A model generated the notes under the pieces. The model did no database searches and had not been told where the DNA came from. It saw only the letters and a program-made list of their open reading frames with translations. Both the position numbers and the translations under genes were made by a program. Source: an uncultured Bacteroidales bacterium (GTDB taxonomy: Bacteria > Bacteroidota > Bacteroidia > Bacteroidales > P3). Taken from it: a DNA stretch of 64,000 bases. Positions within the stretch are counted from its first letter, which is position 1. Each line of letters opens with the position of its first letter. Positions 41,732 to 51,467 of the stretch are shown here, in pieces. The stretch spans positions 62,001-126,000 of the forward strand of contig ONJQ01000007.1 of assembly GCA_900318175.1 (NCBI GenBank), written 5' to 3'.

Positions 41732-43831
41732 ATGGAAGACAGAACAGATTTTATAGAATCGCGGTCAGACGTGATTCAGAATATCAAAACACTTTATGCC
41801 TACCTGAGCGACAGTGATGACGATGTTGTTAATTGGGCATCAAGTTTATTGAAGAATGGTAGGAATTATGTGATTGAAGTTCTCGACAATCATGTTTTCT
41901 TTGCTCCCAGTCGTTTTGTGGGTTACAAGGATAATTCTATCGAGAAACACCAGCGGCATCATGGGAATGGAAATCACACCGACAATGAGCTAAGACAGTA
42001 TTACCAAAAGGTGGAAGATGAAAGGCTTGACAACCTCTTCCAAAAGCACCTTGCCCAATTTGGATTGTCGTCCGGAGATAAAAAGTATTGGATTCCAAAC
42101 GATACATCAGTTGATGATATTTTGAAATTTGACAACTATATACCTGTGTCTATGGAAGCAACACATGACAAATACTGGCATATACAAATGCACTTGCCTG
42201 AGGGAAAGGAAGGAACGGAAATAGATTCCCGACAATTGCTCCTCGAAAAGGAACCAGTAATTGGTACTGGAGAGTGGAATGATGCACAGTGCCACAATTT
42301 TAAAACGATACCACGAGGAAGCATCGTTCTAGTGAGAAGGGGCAGTGAGGCCATTGCCTTGTGTGAGATTATTGGGGATAACTTCTACGACGAAGAACTT
42401 GCGGCGAAATACATAAACGTGAACTATAGAAAGGTTCGTATTTTGCAGTGGGCAGAGGATTATAAGCAACCCAGATCCTCGCTTTTTTCGCAGGGAACCT
42501 TTAAGTCGTGCAGCTCTACCACTGAACAATATTGGTATATCAACGAATGGCTAAAACACATCAGGAATATGACCTTCATCAGCAATTGTAGCAAACTGTT
42601 AAAAGAGAAAAACAACATTATCCTACAGGGCGCGCCAGGAACGGGAAAGACGTATAACACCGCCGCAATTGCACTCGCGGCCTTAGGGGTTTCGGATGTA
42701 GACCTGACCGACCATAAGGCTGTCATGGAACGATACACATCCTTGCAGGACAGCCAGATTTTCTTTACAACCTTTCACCAGTCGCTCGACTATGAAGATT
42801 TTGTTGAAGGTTTGAAACCTCGCATCCAAACCGACTCTGATGGCAATAGTGTGGGGGTGACTTACGAGCCGGAAGACGGCATATTTAAACGTGCATGTTA
42901 TGCTGCACAGAATGATGACACCAAAGATATTGTGGAGTGTATTGACGATTACCTTCAAACAATAAAGGGGATTGAAAACAAAAAAGAAATCCCCACAATC
43001 ACAGGAAAATCTTCTCTGTATGTCTGGTGGAAGGACGGCAATACAACCATTAGTGCGAGAAGTAAAAACTCCCAAAGCAAAAGAGGGGAGGATTACACCC
43101 CATCACCATTAAATATTGAGAAGATTAAGCTACAAGCACAAGGGAAGGGAGTGGAGAACAACTGGCAACAATATGCCCAGGCATTTATTGAGGCGGTGAA
43201 GAAAGAGTATAGAACTCAGAAGGATAAGCCTGTAGTATTAATCATAGACGAGATTAACAGAGGAAATGTCTCTAAGATATTTGGCGAACTCATTACTCTG
43301 CTCGAATCAGACAAACGGAGTCAAGGAACCCATCCTATCAAGGTGATGCTTCCTTACTCGAAAACTCTGTTTGGTGTTCCTTCAAATCTATATATCATTG
43401 GAACCATGAACACCACCGACCGCAGTACGGGTACATTGGACTATGCTTTACGCAGGAGGTTCGCCTTTGTGACGCTGAAATCGGATAGAACAGTCGTGGC
43501 CAATTACTACGAAAACTTAGGAGAAGATGAGTTGGGAGATACAGCATTGGCTCTATTCGATGACATTCGAAACTTCATTAGCGACCCTAAGCATCTTTGT
43601 GGGGATTTTGGTATAGACGACCTCATGGTAGGTCACAGTTATTTTATGGCAAAGACCAAAGAGGAACTATCAAACAGAATCGAGTTTGAGGTTATTCCTC
43701 TTATTGGCGAATACATAAGTGATGGTATTCTTAACGTAAAACCCTCGGAGAGAGACCGCGCTTTTTCCTCATGGGTGAACTTGTACCCTGTAGAACCAAT
43801 TGTAGAAGAAGAGGAAATGCAAGACGAATAG
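41732..43831 (+). CDS. mcrB: McrB-like AAA+ GTPase with N-terminal recognition domain
   Basis: 699 residues, 3 bases after hsdS. Residues 300-307 are the Walker A GAPGTGKT; the acidic Walker B is VVLIIDEINRGNVSKIFGE; the McrB signature MNTTDRS follows, then ALRRRFAFV (arginine finger region). The N-terminal 280 residues contain two parts, one with features of small modified-base or EVE-like readers (PRGSIVLVRRGSEAIALCEI). McrB hexamers use GTP to drive cleavage by McrC at modified DNA. The insertion around residues 405-480 (TGKSSLYVWWKDGN) is unusual. It is paired with mcrC two bases downstream. Confidence 0.88.
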   Translation: MEDRTDFIESRSDVIQNIKTLYAYLSDSDDDVVNWASSLLKNGRNYVIEVLDNHVFFAPSRFVGYKDNSIEKHQRHHGNGNHTDNELRQYYQKVEDERLDNLFQKHLAQFGLSSGDKKYWIPNDTSVDDILKFDNYIPVSMEATHDKYWHIQMHLPEGKEGTEIDSRQLLLEKEPVIGTGEWNDAQCHNFKTIPRGSIVLVRRGSEAIALCEIIGDNFYDEELAAKYINVNYRKVRILQWAEDYKQPRSSLFSQGTFKSCSSTTEQYWYINEWLKHIRNMTFISNCSKLLKEKNNIILQGAPGTGKTYNTAAIALAALGVSDVDLTDHKAVMERYTSLQDSQIFFTTFHQSLDYEDFVEGLKPRIQTDSDGNSVGVTYEPEDGIFKRACYAAQNDDTKDIVECIDDYLQTIKGIENKKEIPTITGKSSLYVWWKDGNTTISARSKNSQSKRGEDYTPSPLNIEKIKLQAQGKGVENNWQQYAQAFIEAVKKEYRTQKDKPVVLIIDEINRGNVSKIFGELITLLESDKRSQGTHPIKVMLPYSKTLFGVPSNLYIIGTMNTTDRSTGTLDYALRRRFAFVTLKSDRTVVANYYENLGEDELGDTALALFDDIRNFISDPKHLCGDFGIDDLMVGHSYFMAKTKEELSNRIEFEVIPLIGEYISDGILNVKPSERDRAFSSWVNLYPVEPIVEEEEMQDE

Positions 43832-43833
43832 TT

Positions 43834-45075
43834 ATGATCCGGCTTCAGGAACACGACATAATAGAAGGGGTTGTCGCCCCAACATCACGCCTTGACGGGC
43901 TGTCGTTGGTGTCTTGGGACAAACCGATGAACGACATGCCTTGGGGTTATTATGCGTCTTTCAAGATTGGGGCGGAGTGGATTGACAACAAAGAAGCATT
44001 GGTCGTGACCACTAAACGCGGGATGGAGAATATTGATTTCCTTGGAATGTTCATGACTTGTTTCTCGTCGAATCTTGCAGTCGAAGAGTTCTCAAACATT
44101 TATACAATCAACGCCGAACAACCAGGCATTGATGCGCCGTCGTTGAAAGGTGTCGTAAGCCCATTAATTGTACTCCATTTTTTGGGTGTCGTCAGCCGAA
44201 TCAAAACGCTTAAGAAAGGATATGTACACCATTGCGAAAACTTGAAGAAGATAAAAGGGCGCATATCTATATTAAAGAACGAACGTTCTAATGTGGCTTT
44301 AAAACGCTTTGACCGTGTCTATTGTAATTATGACGAATATTCCGTAGATATACCAGAGAACCGGGTGCTAAAAAAAGCATTACTATTTGCCCAACGGTTC
44401 CTTGGGAGCATGAGGGAATCGTACCATTCTTATGAAGGTATCAATCATGTGCTGGCACGCTGCTTGTCCTTATTTGAAAGTGTTAGTGATGATGTTGAGA
44501 TTAAGGATATTCGTATGATAAAAGGACACAAGATATACAAAGACTATGCAGAGGCGATACGTTTGGCTAAATTGGTGCTAAGACATTTTGACTATAGTAT
44601 CAATAATGTAAGTCAGAGGGAAGAGAAAATCGTGCCTTTCGTATTGGATATGTCGCTTCTATACGAGCACTATGTTTACGGGTTGCTGTATGAGGCGTAT
44701 AAAGACAAAATTGTATATCAATACCGAGGACAAACAGGCTATCCCGACTTTCTTTATTGTTCCAATGGCTTCAATGCCATCCTCGACACAAAGTATATCC
44801 CCAAGTACGAAAAGACCCCATTAGATACTTACGTTGTTCGCCAACTGAGCGGATATGGTAGAGATATTAGCATTTTGAGGAGACTGGGATATGATGATTT
44901 AGATGAATCGTCAGTCACCCCCTCGATACCCTGTATAATAATATATCCCGTAGAATCAGGTGAAGGTCAAAACCCATTTGTTGGCAGGAAAATAAGAGAG
45001 TTATGCGGCAATAGGGTCCGAGGTCTATCCCAATTCTACAAGATTCCAATTCCTTTACCCACTGTTGAACCATAA
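43834..45075 (+). CDS. mcrC: McrC-like endonuclease subunit
   Basis: 413 residues from the ATG at 43834, two bases after the mcrB stop. The PD-(D/E)XK nuclease site is visible: Asp305 in TGYPDFLYC and Asp318-Thr-Lys320 in AILDTKYIPKYEK, then a Q-containing helix (VVRQLSGYGRDI). The N-terminal half is the helical McrC domain that binds the McrB ring (EEFSNIYTINAEQPG region). Together with McrB it forms a modification-dependent restriction enzyme. Placed inside a type I operon, it would attack DNA with foreign modification while HsdR attacks unmodified DNA. Confidence 0.88.
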   Translation: MIRLQEHDIIEGVVAPTSRLDGLSLVSWDKPMNDMPWGYYASFKIGAEWIDNKEALVVTTKRGMENIDFLGMFMTCFSSNLAVEEFSNIYTINAEQPGIDAPSLKGVVSPLIVLHFLGVVSRIKTLKKGYVHHCENLKKIKGRISILKNERSNVALKRFDRVYCNYDEYSVDIPENRVLKKALLFAQRFLGSMRESYHSYEGINHVLARCLSLFESVSDDVEIKDIRMIKGHKIYKDYAEAIRLAKLVLRHFDYSINNVSQREEKIVPFVLDMSLLYEHYVYGLLYEAYKDKIVYQYRGQTGYPDFLYCSNGFNAILDTKYIPKYEKTPLDTYVVRQLSGYGRDISILRRLGYDDLDESSVTPSIPCIIIYPVESGEGQNPFVGRKIRELCGNRVRGLSQFYKIPIPLPTVEP

Positions 45076-45086
45076 TACGCAGAGAT

Positions 45087-48000
45087 ATGTCATACGATTA
45101 TAGCGAAGACCAACTGATACAGAAGAGCACTGCCGACCTGCTTGAAAACGAGCTGGGCTGGAAAAGTGTCTATGCTTTCGACAAGGAAGTGCTGGGTCCC
45201 AATGGTACACTCGGTCGAAACAGCTACCACGAGGTACTGTTGGTACGCCACCTGCGCAGGGCACTCAAATCTTTCAATCCTTGGCTTACCGACAAACAGC
45301 TGCAAGAGGCCGTCGACAAGATGACCGAATACATGAGCAGCCAGACCCTGATGCAGATCAACGAACAGAAGTATGACTATATTCGTGACGGCATACCCAT
45401 CAACCGCATTAAAGCCAACGGTGAGACGGAAGAGGTGAAAGCCAAGGTTATCGACTTCTCTTCACCCGACAAAAACGAATTTCTCTGTGTTCGCGAGCTG
45501 TGGGTGTACGGACCACTCTACCGTCGCAGGGCTGACATTGTGGGCTTCGTCAACGGCATACCTCTTCTCTTCATGGAACTAAAAAACCATGATGTGGAGG
45601 TGGTAGATGCTTTCAACGAAAACTATCAGGACTATCTCGACACCATACCACAGTTGTTCCGATACAACGCTTTCATCATGTTCAGCAACGGCCTTTCGGC
45701 TCGTGTCGGAACCATCGATTCGAAATGGGAGTTCTTCCACGAATGGAAACGCTTGAAAGAGGACGATGCCGGAAACATAGAGCTACCCACCATGCTGCGT
45801 GGCATCTGTAAAAAAGAGATCTTCCTCGACCTGTTGGAGAACTTCATCCTCTATGACCACAGCGAGGGAAACACGGTGAAGATCATGGCTCGCAACCACC
45901 AGTATCTCGGCGTGAACCAAGCTGCTGAAATGTACCGTCTGCGAAAATATGTGAACGGCAAACTGGGCGTGTTCTGGCATACCCAAGGCAGTGGCAAGAG
46001 TTATTCTATGTTGTTCTTGGCTCAGAAGATACGCCGGAGGTTCGAGGGATCGCCAACCATTGTGGTATTGACCGACCGCGAAGAACTCAACACTCAGATT
46101 AGCGATACTTTTGAGAACTGTGGTCTGCTGGGAAAGGCGAAAGCCAAACAGTACATCGCAACAAGCGGAGTGGATTTAATATCAAAATTGAGGGGCAACC
46201 CTTCATTCATCTTCTCTCTGATACAGAAATTCAACGACCCCAAGGCGGAACCCATCTATCCGGACCATGACATCATCGTGATGAGCGACGAGGCACACCG
46301 CACACAGAACGGCATCTTTGCCGACAATCTGATGCACCTGCTACCCACGGCCAACCGCATTGGTTTCACTGGCACTCCGCTACTCAGCAACGACAACATC
46401 ACTGTGCGTACCTTTGGCGACTATGTGAGTATTTACGATTTCAAACGTGCCGTGGATGACCGTGCCACCGTACCCCTCTACTACGAAAACCGGGGTGAGC
46501 GGCTACAGGAGTTGAAGAACCCTGAAATCAATGAGGAGATAGCTGCCGCGCTGGAACAGGCTGGCGACATGGATGCCTCACAACTGGCTAAATTGGAGCG
46601 TGAGTTTGCCAAGGAGGTGCATCTGCTTACCGCAAAGAAACGTCTGCGTGTCGTGGCTCAGGATTTCGTGCGCCATTACAGCGACCTATGGACTAGCGGC
46701 AAAGCAATGGTGGTATGCTACAACAAGGTGACCTGTGTGCAAATGTACAACTACGCACAGGAATATTGGCAGCGCGAGATAAAACACCTTGAAGAGGCTA
46801 TCGACAAATGCGATTCACAGCAGGAGGTGCAGGAAATGCGACGTAAGTTGAAATGGATGCAGGAGACGGAAATGGCCGTCGTAGTGTCGCAGGAACAGAA
46901 CGAGATAAAGACCTTCCAGGAATGGGGGCTTGACATACTGCCTCACCGCAAGAAGATGGAAGACCGTGAGCTTGACAAGGAGTTCAAGAAAAGCGAAACC
47001 AAGCTGCGGGTGGTGTTTGTCTGTGCCATGTGGTTGACCGGCTTCGATGTGAAGAGCCTCTCGTGCCTCTACATCGACAAACCCATGAAAGCCCACACCC
47101 TGATGCAGACTATAGCCCGTGCTAACCGTGTGGCAGAAGGGAAGAGCAACGGTCTGGTGATAGATTATATTGGTATCGTAAAGGCATTGCGTCAGGCGTT
47201 GGCTGACTACACAGCAAATCCGGAAGGACAGAATGGCAATGACCCGACCATCAACAAAGAGGAACTTATCAAGCACGTCGCTGAAGCCATTGCAGCAGCC
47301 ACATCGTTCCTGAAGGAGCATAACTTTGAACTTGACGAGCTTATCCACGCCGAAAACTTCATGAAACTCTCTTTGCTAAGGAAGGCCGCTGATGCCATGT
47401 GTGTGACCATAGAGGTGAGGAAGAGCTACTGCACCTTCGCCACCACGCTGCTCCGTCTATGGAAGTATATGGACCGCGAGGATATTACCACCGAAATGAA
47501 ACGGCAGAAAGATGCTATCGAGGCCATATACAAGGAGCTGCAAAAGAAACGCAAGCACGCCGACATCACAGACCTCAGCGTTGCAATCAGCGATATTATA
47601 GACGAGCATATAGAGATAGATAACCTGATGGCGGCAGAAAACGACACTTCACGCCGATTCGACATAAGCGGAATCAACTTTGAGCTTCTACGTCGTGAGT
47701 TTGCCCGCAGCCGTGAGAAGAATCTGATAATGAAAGACATTCAGGAGCTACTACAGGAACGTATCGCTAAGATGCTTGCTGCCAACCCTTCACGCATCAA
47801 TTTCTACGAGAAATACAAACAGATAATCTCGGACTACAACAACGAACAGGACAGGGTGACGATAGAAAAAACCTTCGAGGAACTGATGGATCTCTCGAAG
47901 AAGCTGTCAGAAGAGGAGAAGCGCTATATCCGTGAGGGTTTCGACAACGATGAGCAACTATCCCTCTACGATGTGCTGATGAAGGACAATCTCACCAAGG

Positions 48001-48230
48001 AAGACATCAAGAAACTAAAGAAGGTGGCCATAGATCTGCTGGAGAAGATAAAGAAACTCCTCGCAGAAATGGATCACCCCTTCGACAAAGAAGAGACCCA
48101 AGCAATTATCATCACAACTATCCGCGATGTACTCTGGCTGGAACTGCCTGAAAGCTATGGGGAGGACCACACTCAATACCGAGAGGCGGTGTACAACTAC
48201 CTGAGAGACCGCTACGACAGGGCCGCATAA
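45087..48230 (+). CDS. hsdR: Type I restriction-modification system, R subunit
   Basis: 1047 residues. The N-terminal PD-(D/E)XK nuclease: Asp at about 150 in RRADIVGFVNGIPLLFMELKN, whose E-L-K is the catalytic pair. The SF2 translocase: Walker A TQGSGKS (about 298-304), DEAH box at about 401-404 (SDEAHRTQNG), FTGTPL, and motif VI QTIARANRV. The C-terminal 250 residues are helical and bind HsdM. It translocates DNA and cuts when two complexes meet. Eleven bases after mcrC and the last gene of the operon; full length. Confidence 0.94.
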   Translation: MSYDYSEDQLIQKSTADLLENELGWKSVYAFDKEVLGPNGTLGRNSYHEVLLVRHLRRALKSFNPWLTDKQLQEAVDKMTEYMSSQTLMQINEQKYDYIRDGIPINRIKANGETEEVKAKVIDFSSPDKNEFLCVRELWVYGPLYRRRADIVGFVNGIPLLFMELKNHDVEVVDAFNENYQDYLDTIPQLFRYNAFIMFSNGLSARVGTIDSKWEFFHEWKRLKEDDAGNIELPTMLRGICKKEIFLDLLENFILYDHSEGNTVKIMARNHQYLGVNQAAEMYRLRKYVNGKLGVFWHTQGSGKSYSMLFLAQKIRRRFEGSPTIVVLTDREELNTQISDTFENCGLLGKAKAKQYIATSGVDLISKLRGNPSFIFSLIQKFNDPKAEPIYPDHDIIVMSDEAHRTQNGIFADNLMHLLPTANRIGFTGTPLLSNDNITVRTFGDYVSIYDFKRAVDDRATVPLYYENRGERLQELKNPEINEEIAAALEQAGDMDASQLAKLEREFAKEVHLLTAKKRLRVVAQDFVRHYSDLWTSGKAMVVCYNKVTCVQMYNYAQEYWQREIKHLEEAIDKCDSQQEVQEMRRKLKWMQETEMAVVVSQEQNEIKTFQEWGLDILPHRKKMEDRELDKEFKKSETKLRVVFVCAMWLTGFDVKSLSCLYIDKPMKAHTLMQTIARANRVAEGKSNGLVIDYIGIVKALRQALADYTANPEGQNGNDPTINKEELIKHVAEAIAAATSFLKEHNFELDELIHAENFMKLSLLRKAADAMCVTIEVRKSYCTFATTLLRLWKYMDREDITTEMKRQKDAIEAIYKELQKKRKHADITDLSVAISDIIDEHIEIDNLMAAENDTSRRFDISGINFELLRREFARSREKNLIMKDIQELLQERIAKMLAANPSRINFYEKYKQIISDYNNEQDRVTIEKTFEELMDLSKKLSEEEKRYIREGFDNDEQLSLYDVLMKDNLTKEDIKKLKKVAIDLLEKIKKLLAEMDHPFDKEETQAIIITTIRDVLWLELPESYGEDHTQYREAVYNYLRDRYDRAA

Positions 48231-48235
48231 AAAAA

Positions 48236-48260
48236 ATGCACCACCAAATTGGCAGTGCAT
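48236..48260. terminator. Bidirectional terminator between hsdR and the ATPase gene
   Basis: ATGCAC (48236-48241) and GTGCAT (48255-48260) enclose a CCAAATTGG inner palindrome. A run of A precedes it, giving T on the minus strand. It sits between convergent genes. Confidence 0.6.
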
Positions 48261-48283
48261 AAGAATTGTTGAGGAAGGAAGGA

Positions 48284-49642
48284 TCAAGGCTTCTTGAAGT
48301 GTTTGTGGGCTCCACGACCACCATTGTGGTGTCCTTTGCCGTTGGAGCCTATCTTGTTGCGTACGGTAGGAGCAGAAACGCCCGTCCTCTTACCGATTTC
48401 ACGGTCGGAAAGGTTTTGGTCGCGAAGTTTTTGCATTCGCTGGGTTAGGTCGTCATTTTCCACGTCAGACCTAGTTCCTTCGTCGGCACTGTCATCACCT
48501 TGTACCCAACATTTGAACAGGTTGTCGATTTCGGAGTTACTGACCTTTTTTACAAACTTAAAGTGAAGATAGTCAGTGTCTTGTAATTCTATTATAAAGG
48601 CATCCTTTTTGTTCGAATAGCGTTTCTTGTTGGTGATGAGAGCAACCTGATTATTATCACCAGGTAAGGCAGCTAATGACAACTCCGATTTAGCGAAACG
48701 GCTGATGTGGGCAGAGCCAGCCACGTCTTTCATGCGAGGAATGCCATTCACATCCTTCTGGGAGTGGGTCACGATGATGATGGTGATGCGATACCCTTTG
48801 TCAAGAGCCTTACGCTGGATGGAGTCAAGTCCGTCGAGGAAAGTTCGGGTCTCTTCGCTGGTCATTGTGGGCATAATGGCATAAAGATTGTCAAGGATGA
48901 AAGTGGCATCCCCATCAAGGCCAACAGTAATGTCGTAGATGTGCTGGAGGAGATAGAACACTGTGCGGAACTTACTAGCGGAACAACGATAAAGATTATC
49001 ACTATACTTTTGTTGGCCATAACGTTGCTTTATATCGTCATCATCAAGTTCGCCGTCATAAATGTAGACCTTTTGGGGGCTAGCATGTTCTGAATTTGGT
49101 GGCATGAATTCCGGACTTTTGCCTAGAGCAATGGTGATGGCTAACTGCCAGGATAACGCAGACTTGCCACTGCCCGGAGGACCGACTAAAATTACTCGGT
49201 CTCCTATCTTGATAAGTGTTCCCACAAGAGGTAGTGGCTTGTAAGTGCCGCTGCAATCCTCTATATTAGAGTTTAATGGCGTGGGTTTGGGTGGGGCAGG
49301 ATTGAGTAGTCCAAGAATTTCGCAGATGTGGTTCTTCACGCGCCGATCCTCTTCCTTGGCACGCTTCTCTTCATCGATGGGAGAGAGATTCTGAGAATTG
49401 TCGTCATCGCCTGTGTCTCTGTTGTTATCATCCTTGAAACGCTTATCAATCCATTTTTTAGTTGCGTATAGGCCTAACCCAGTCGCCCCCATTGCAATAG
49501 CAAAGGGGAGGAAAACGCAGAACATGGTTTTTCGGATGGACTCAACAGCCTCTGGACCATTACCTCCACCCGCTATCTTCCCTATACGGATCCACCATGA
49601 ACCGCCACTTGACCGATTTGAGTAGTAGTTGAAATTATTCAT
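48284..49642 (-). CDS. Membrane-anchored RecA-like ATPase with C-terminal HTH
   Basis: 452 residues. One membrane helix (about 40-61, FCVFLPFAIAMGATGLGLYA) follows a Gly-rich N-terminus. Then an AAA_25/RepA-like core: Walker A LVGPPGSGKS (152-161), Walker B DATFILDNLYAIMP, then IIIVTHSQKD, a sensor-like Q/H segment. The C-terminus has an HTH-like recognition helix (NLSDREIGKRTGVSAPTVRN) and a basic Gly/His tail (KGHHNGGRGAHKHFKK). RepA-like ATPases are normally soluble hexameric helicases; a membrane anchor is odd. It overlaps the Sel1 gene by eight bases. Confidence 0.7.
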   Translation of the reverse strand: MNNFNYYSNRSSGGSWWIRIGKIAGGGNGPEAVESIRKTMFCVFLPFAIAMGATGLGLYATKKWIDKRFKDDNNRDTGDDDNSQNLSPIDEEKRAKEEDRRVKNHICEILGLLNPAPPKPTPLNSNIEDCSGTYKPLPLVGTLIKIGDRVILVGPPGSGKSALSWQLAITIALGKSPEFMPPNSEHASPQKVYIYDGELDDDDIKQRYGQQKYSDNLYRCSASKFRTVFYLLQHIYDITVGLDGDATFILDNLYAIMPTMTSEETRTFLDGLDSIQRKALDKGYRITIIIVTHSQKDVNGIPRMKDVAGSAHISRFAKSELSLAALPGDNNQVALITNKKRYSNKKDAFIIELQDTDYLHFKFVKKVSNSEIDNLFKCWVQGDDSADEGTRSDVENDDLTQRMQKLRDQNLSDREIGKRTGVSAPTVRNKIGSNGKGHHNGGRGAHKHFKKP

Positions 49643-50096
49643 GTTCTTTCTTTTTTATGTCATCGTAATCGAACTGACTGGTTAATAATTCTTTGTTGAT
49701 TACTGTGGAGAGGTGCTTCCCAGCCTTCTTCTCGTTGCGCTCAATGCCCATGCCGCTGTGGTAGATGAAGGCAGCTGCTACGGTTCCCCACGGGTCTCCT
49801 TGTCCTGCCGACTGTTCGAAGGCTTTGAGTGCCGCCTTGGGGTCGACCCCACAACCATTACCTACCATTAAGCTCTCTCCTTTTCGAGTTGATGCCTGAG
49901 CGTTTCCCATGCTGGAGGCACGGTTAAAAAGGTCATAGGCTTCCTTGGAATAGCCACTCTGCATGAGAATGTCGCCCATGTTGAGGATTTCTTGTGCGTT
50001 GTCGTGCGTCATGCCGATGGAGTGCATGAACTCTACTTTTTTTTCGTTGGATTGGCTGAGAAGAATGTCATCCAAACCGTTTTTTTTCTTCTTCAT
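49635..50096 (-). CDS. Sel1-repeat protein
   Basis: 153 residues. Two to three Sel1/TPR-like repeats are seen: GYSKEAYDLFNRASSMGNAQ, then the canonical KGESLMVGNGCGVDPKAAL-KAFEQSAGQGDPW and AAFIYHSGMGIERNEKKAG. Sel1 repeats bind proteins. The N-terminal basic segment (MKKKKNG) and coupling to the membrane ATPase (eight-base overlap) suggest an adaptor for that ATPase. No signal peptide. Confidence 0.8.
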   Translation of the reverse strand: MKKKKNGLDDILLSQSNEKKVEFMHSIGMTHDNAQEILNMGDILMQSGYSKEAYDLFNRASSMGNAQASTRKGESLMVGNGCGVDPKAALKAFEQSAGQGDPWGTVAAAFIYHSGMGIERNEKKAGKHLSTVINKELLTSQFDYDDIKKKEHE

Positions 50097-50199
50097 ATAA
50101 GATATTATTAGGTTGATATAATTAATTTATCTTTTTCTTATGATAGGACGTTATAGTTAGGTGGTGCCCTAATACCGGTTATACATTGTTTCATCATGA

Positions 50200-50571
50200 C
50201 TACGCGCGTTTTTTGATGATTGAAGATACTACCAAAGCCGCTGCTGTAAATGCTATAAACGGAACAGCACTACTCAAATAATCGAAGAGACAGCTATTGT
50301 CGTGATTGATTGTGGTTTGGTGTTGCTTTGGTGCGCCGGCCGTTTGATTGTTGGATGTTTCGGCGTGGCCATCAGTTTTCTCGACATTCACGCTGAGTTG
50401 TTGCGGGGACGAGTGATACTGAGGGGTGACGTCGATGTTGTCCCTACCTGAAGTGGCGATAACGTTGGTGATATTACCGCTGTTGTGCCCAGGGATGTCA
50501 TTGATAATGTAGTGCGTTACAATGTACTTGCCTTTTCTAGTACTTCTGTGACGGTTTACTTTCTTTTTCAT
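50200..50571 (-). CDS. Hypothetical protein with a C-terminal membrane anchor
   Basis: 123 residues. A basic N-terminus (MKKKVNRHRSTRKGKYIVTH) and a long polar Asn/Gln/Thr-rich middle lead to a single C-terminal hydrophobic helix (VPFIAFTAAALVVSSI) with a basic end (IKKRA), the layout of a tail-anchored protein. The start overlaps the methylase stop (ATGA). With the neighbouring membrane-anchored ATPase it suggests a complex at the membrane. No family was recognised. Confidence 0.55.
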   Translation of the reverse strand: MKKKVNRHRSTRKGKYIVTHYIINDIPGHNSGNITNVIATSGRDNIDVTPQYHSSPQQLSVNVEKTDGHAETSNNQTAGAPKQHQTTINHDNSCLFDYLSSAVPFIAFTAAALVVSSIIKKRA

Positions 50572-51467
50572 GATACTTTTTTTAATTCGTTAATAATATT
50601 TTTCTTTCTGATAATCAAACGACTGAATTTTGGTTTGCCGTTCACTTCTGTCAGCTGGTGTCCGGGAGTGTCGTGTGTATGGTCAAGGACAGCGTAGCGG
50701 GCTATCATATCCACCACTTCATATTGGTTGAAGTCGAGCTGTTCCAGCGCAGTGATAGGCACCCCCATAAGGCCGTCGTAGTCGCAGGGGATGTCCTCGG
50801 TGCGGTCGACGTTGATGGCGGGGTAGTAGTCGAACTGCTGGTAAAGGCTGGGATGGTAGGTGGCAGTGAACAATCGGATGGTTTTAGGCGAGTCAGAATC
50901 CAAGTTTGTGAACCATCGAGATAGTCCAGTCAGCTTAACGGTGTTTCCCTCTGGATCAAGAAACTCATTGGGGATAGTGTAGCCGATCCGCATCATTCCA
51001 TTGGCCAGATAAGGGAACACTTCTTTGTATGAGATTGCAGTCTTAGGTCCGATGACGAGGAACTTCACGCCGCTGCCGATAAGCGTCCGCACAAACTCGC
51101 GAAAGAGACTGAACGGTGGATTGGTGACTACGATGTCTGCCTCCTGTAGAAGCTTCATGCATTCTGCACTTCGGAAATCGCCATTTATGCGACGCTTTTT
51201 CATTGTCTTGCCGTCATAGTCGAAGAAGTGGCCACCAATGCCGGTTACGATTAGTCGCTTCAGACCGAGATTGTAAAAGTTAATCATAAAGTAAATGACG
51301 AAATTGGATGTCGGATCGTCGCAGTTACAGTAGACAGTCTTGTTCCTGAACGAGTAGTGCGGCACCTCTTGCTCAATTGATTGCGACGTGGTATAGTACT
51401 CATCATTCTTGGTATTCTTGGCACGAACCAGATGACACTGCGAGACATGTTGGGCAACCTTATGCAC
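50568..51467 (-). CDS. EcoRI-type adenine-specific DNA methyltransferase
   Basis: 299 residues. The EcoRI-methylase family pattern is evident: NTKNDEYYTTSQSIEQEVPHY, then NKTVYCNCDDPTSNFVIYF and LGLKRLIVTG. The N6-adenine motif NPPF is at 116-119 (VVTNPPFSLFREF), with DIVVTNPPF preceded by an acidic residue. The C-terminal part has DLDFNQYE-like landmarks. No restriction endonuclease gene is beside it, so it is an orphan methylase, as common on mobile elements where it protects against host restriction or controls genes. Confidence 0.85.
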   Translation of the reverse strand: MHKVAQHVSQCHLVRAKNTKNDEYYTTSQSIEQEVPHYSFRNKTVYCNCDDPTSNFVIYFMINFYNLGLKRLIVTGIGGHFFDYDGKTMKKRRINGDFRSAECMKLLQEADIVVTNPPFSLFREFVRTLIGSGVKFLVIGPKTAISYKEVFPYLANGMMRIGYTIPNEFLDPEGNTVKLTGLSRWFTNLDSDSPKTIRLFTATYHPSLYQQFDYYPAINVDRTEDIPCDYDGLMGVPITALEQLDFNQYEVVDMIARYAVLDHTHDTPGHQLTEVNGKPKFSRLIIRKKNIINELKKVS

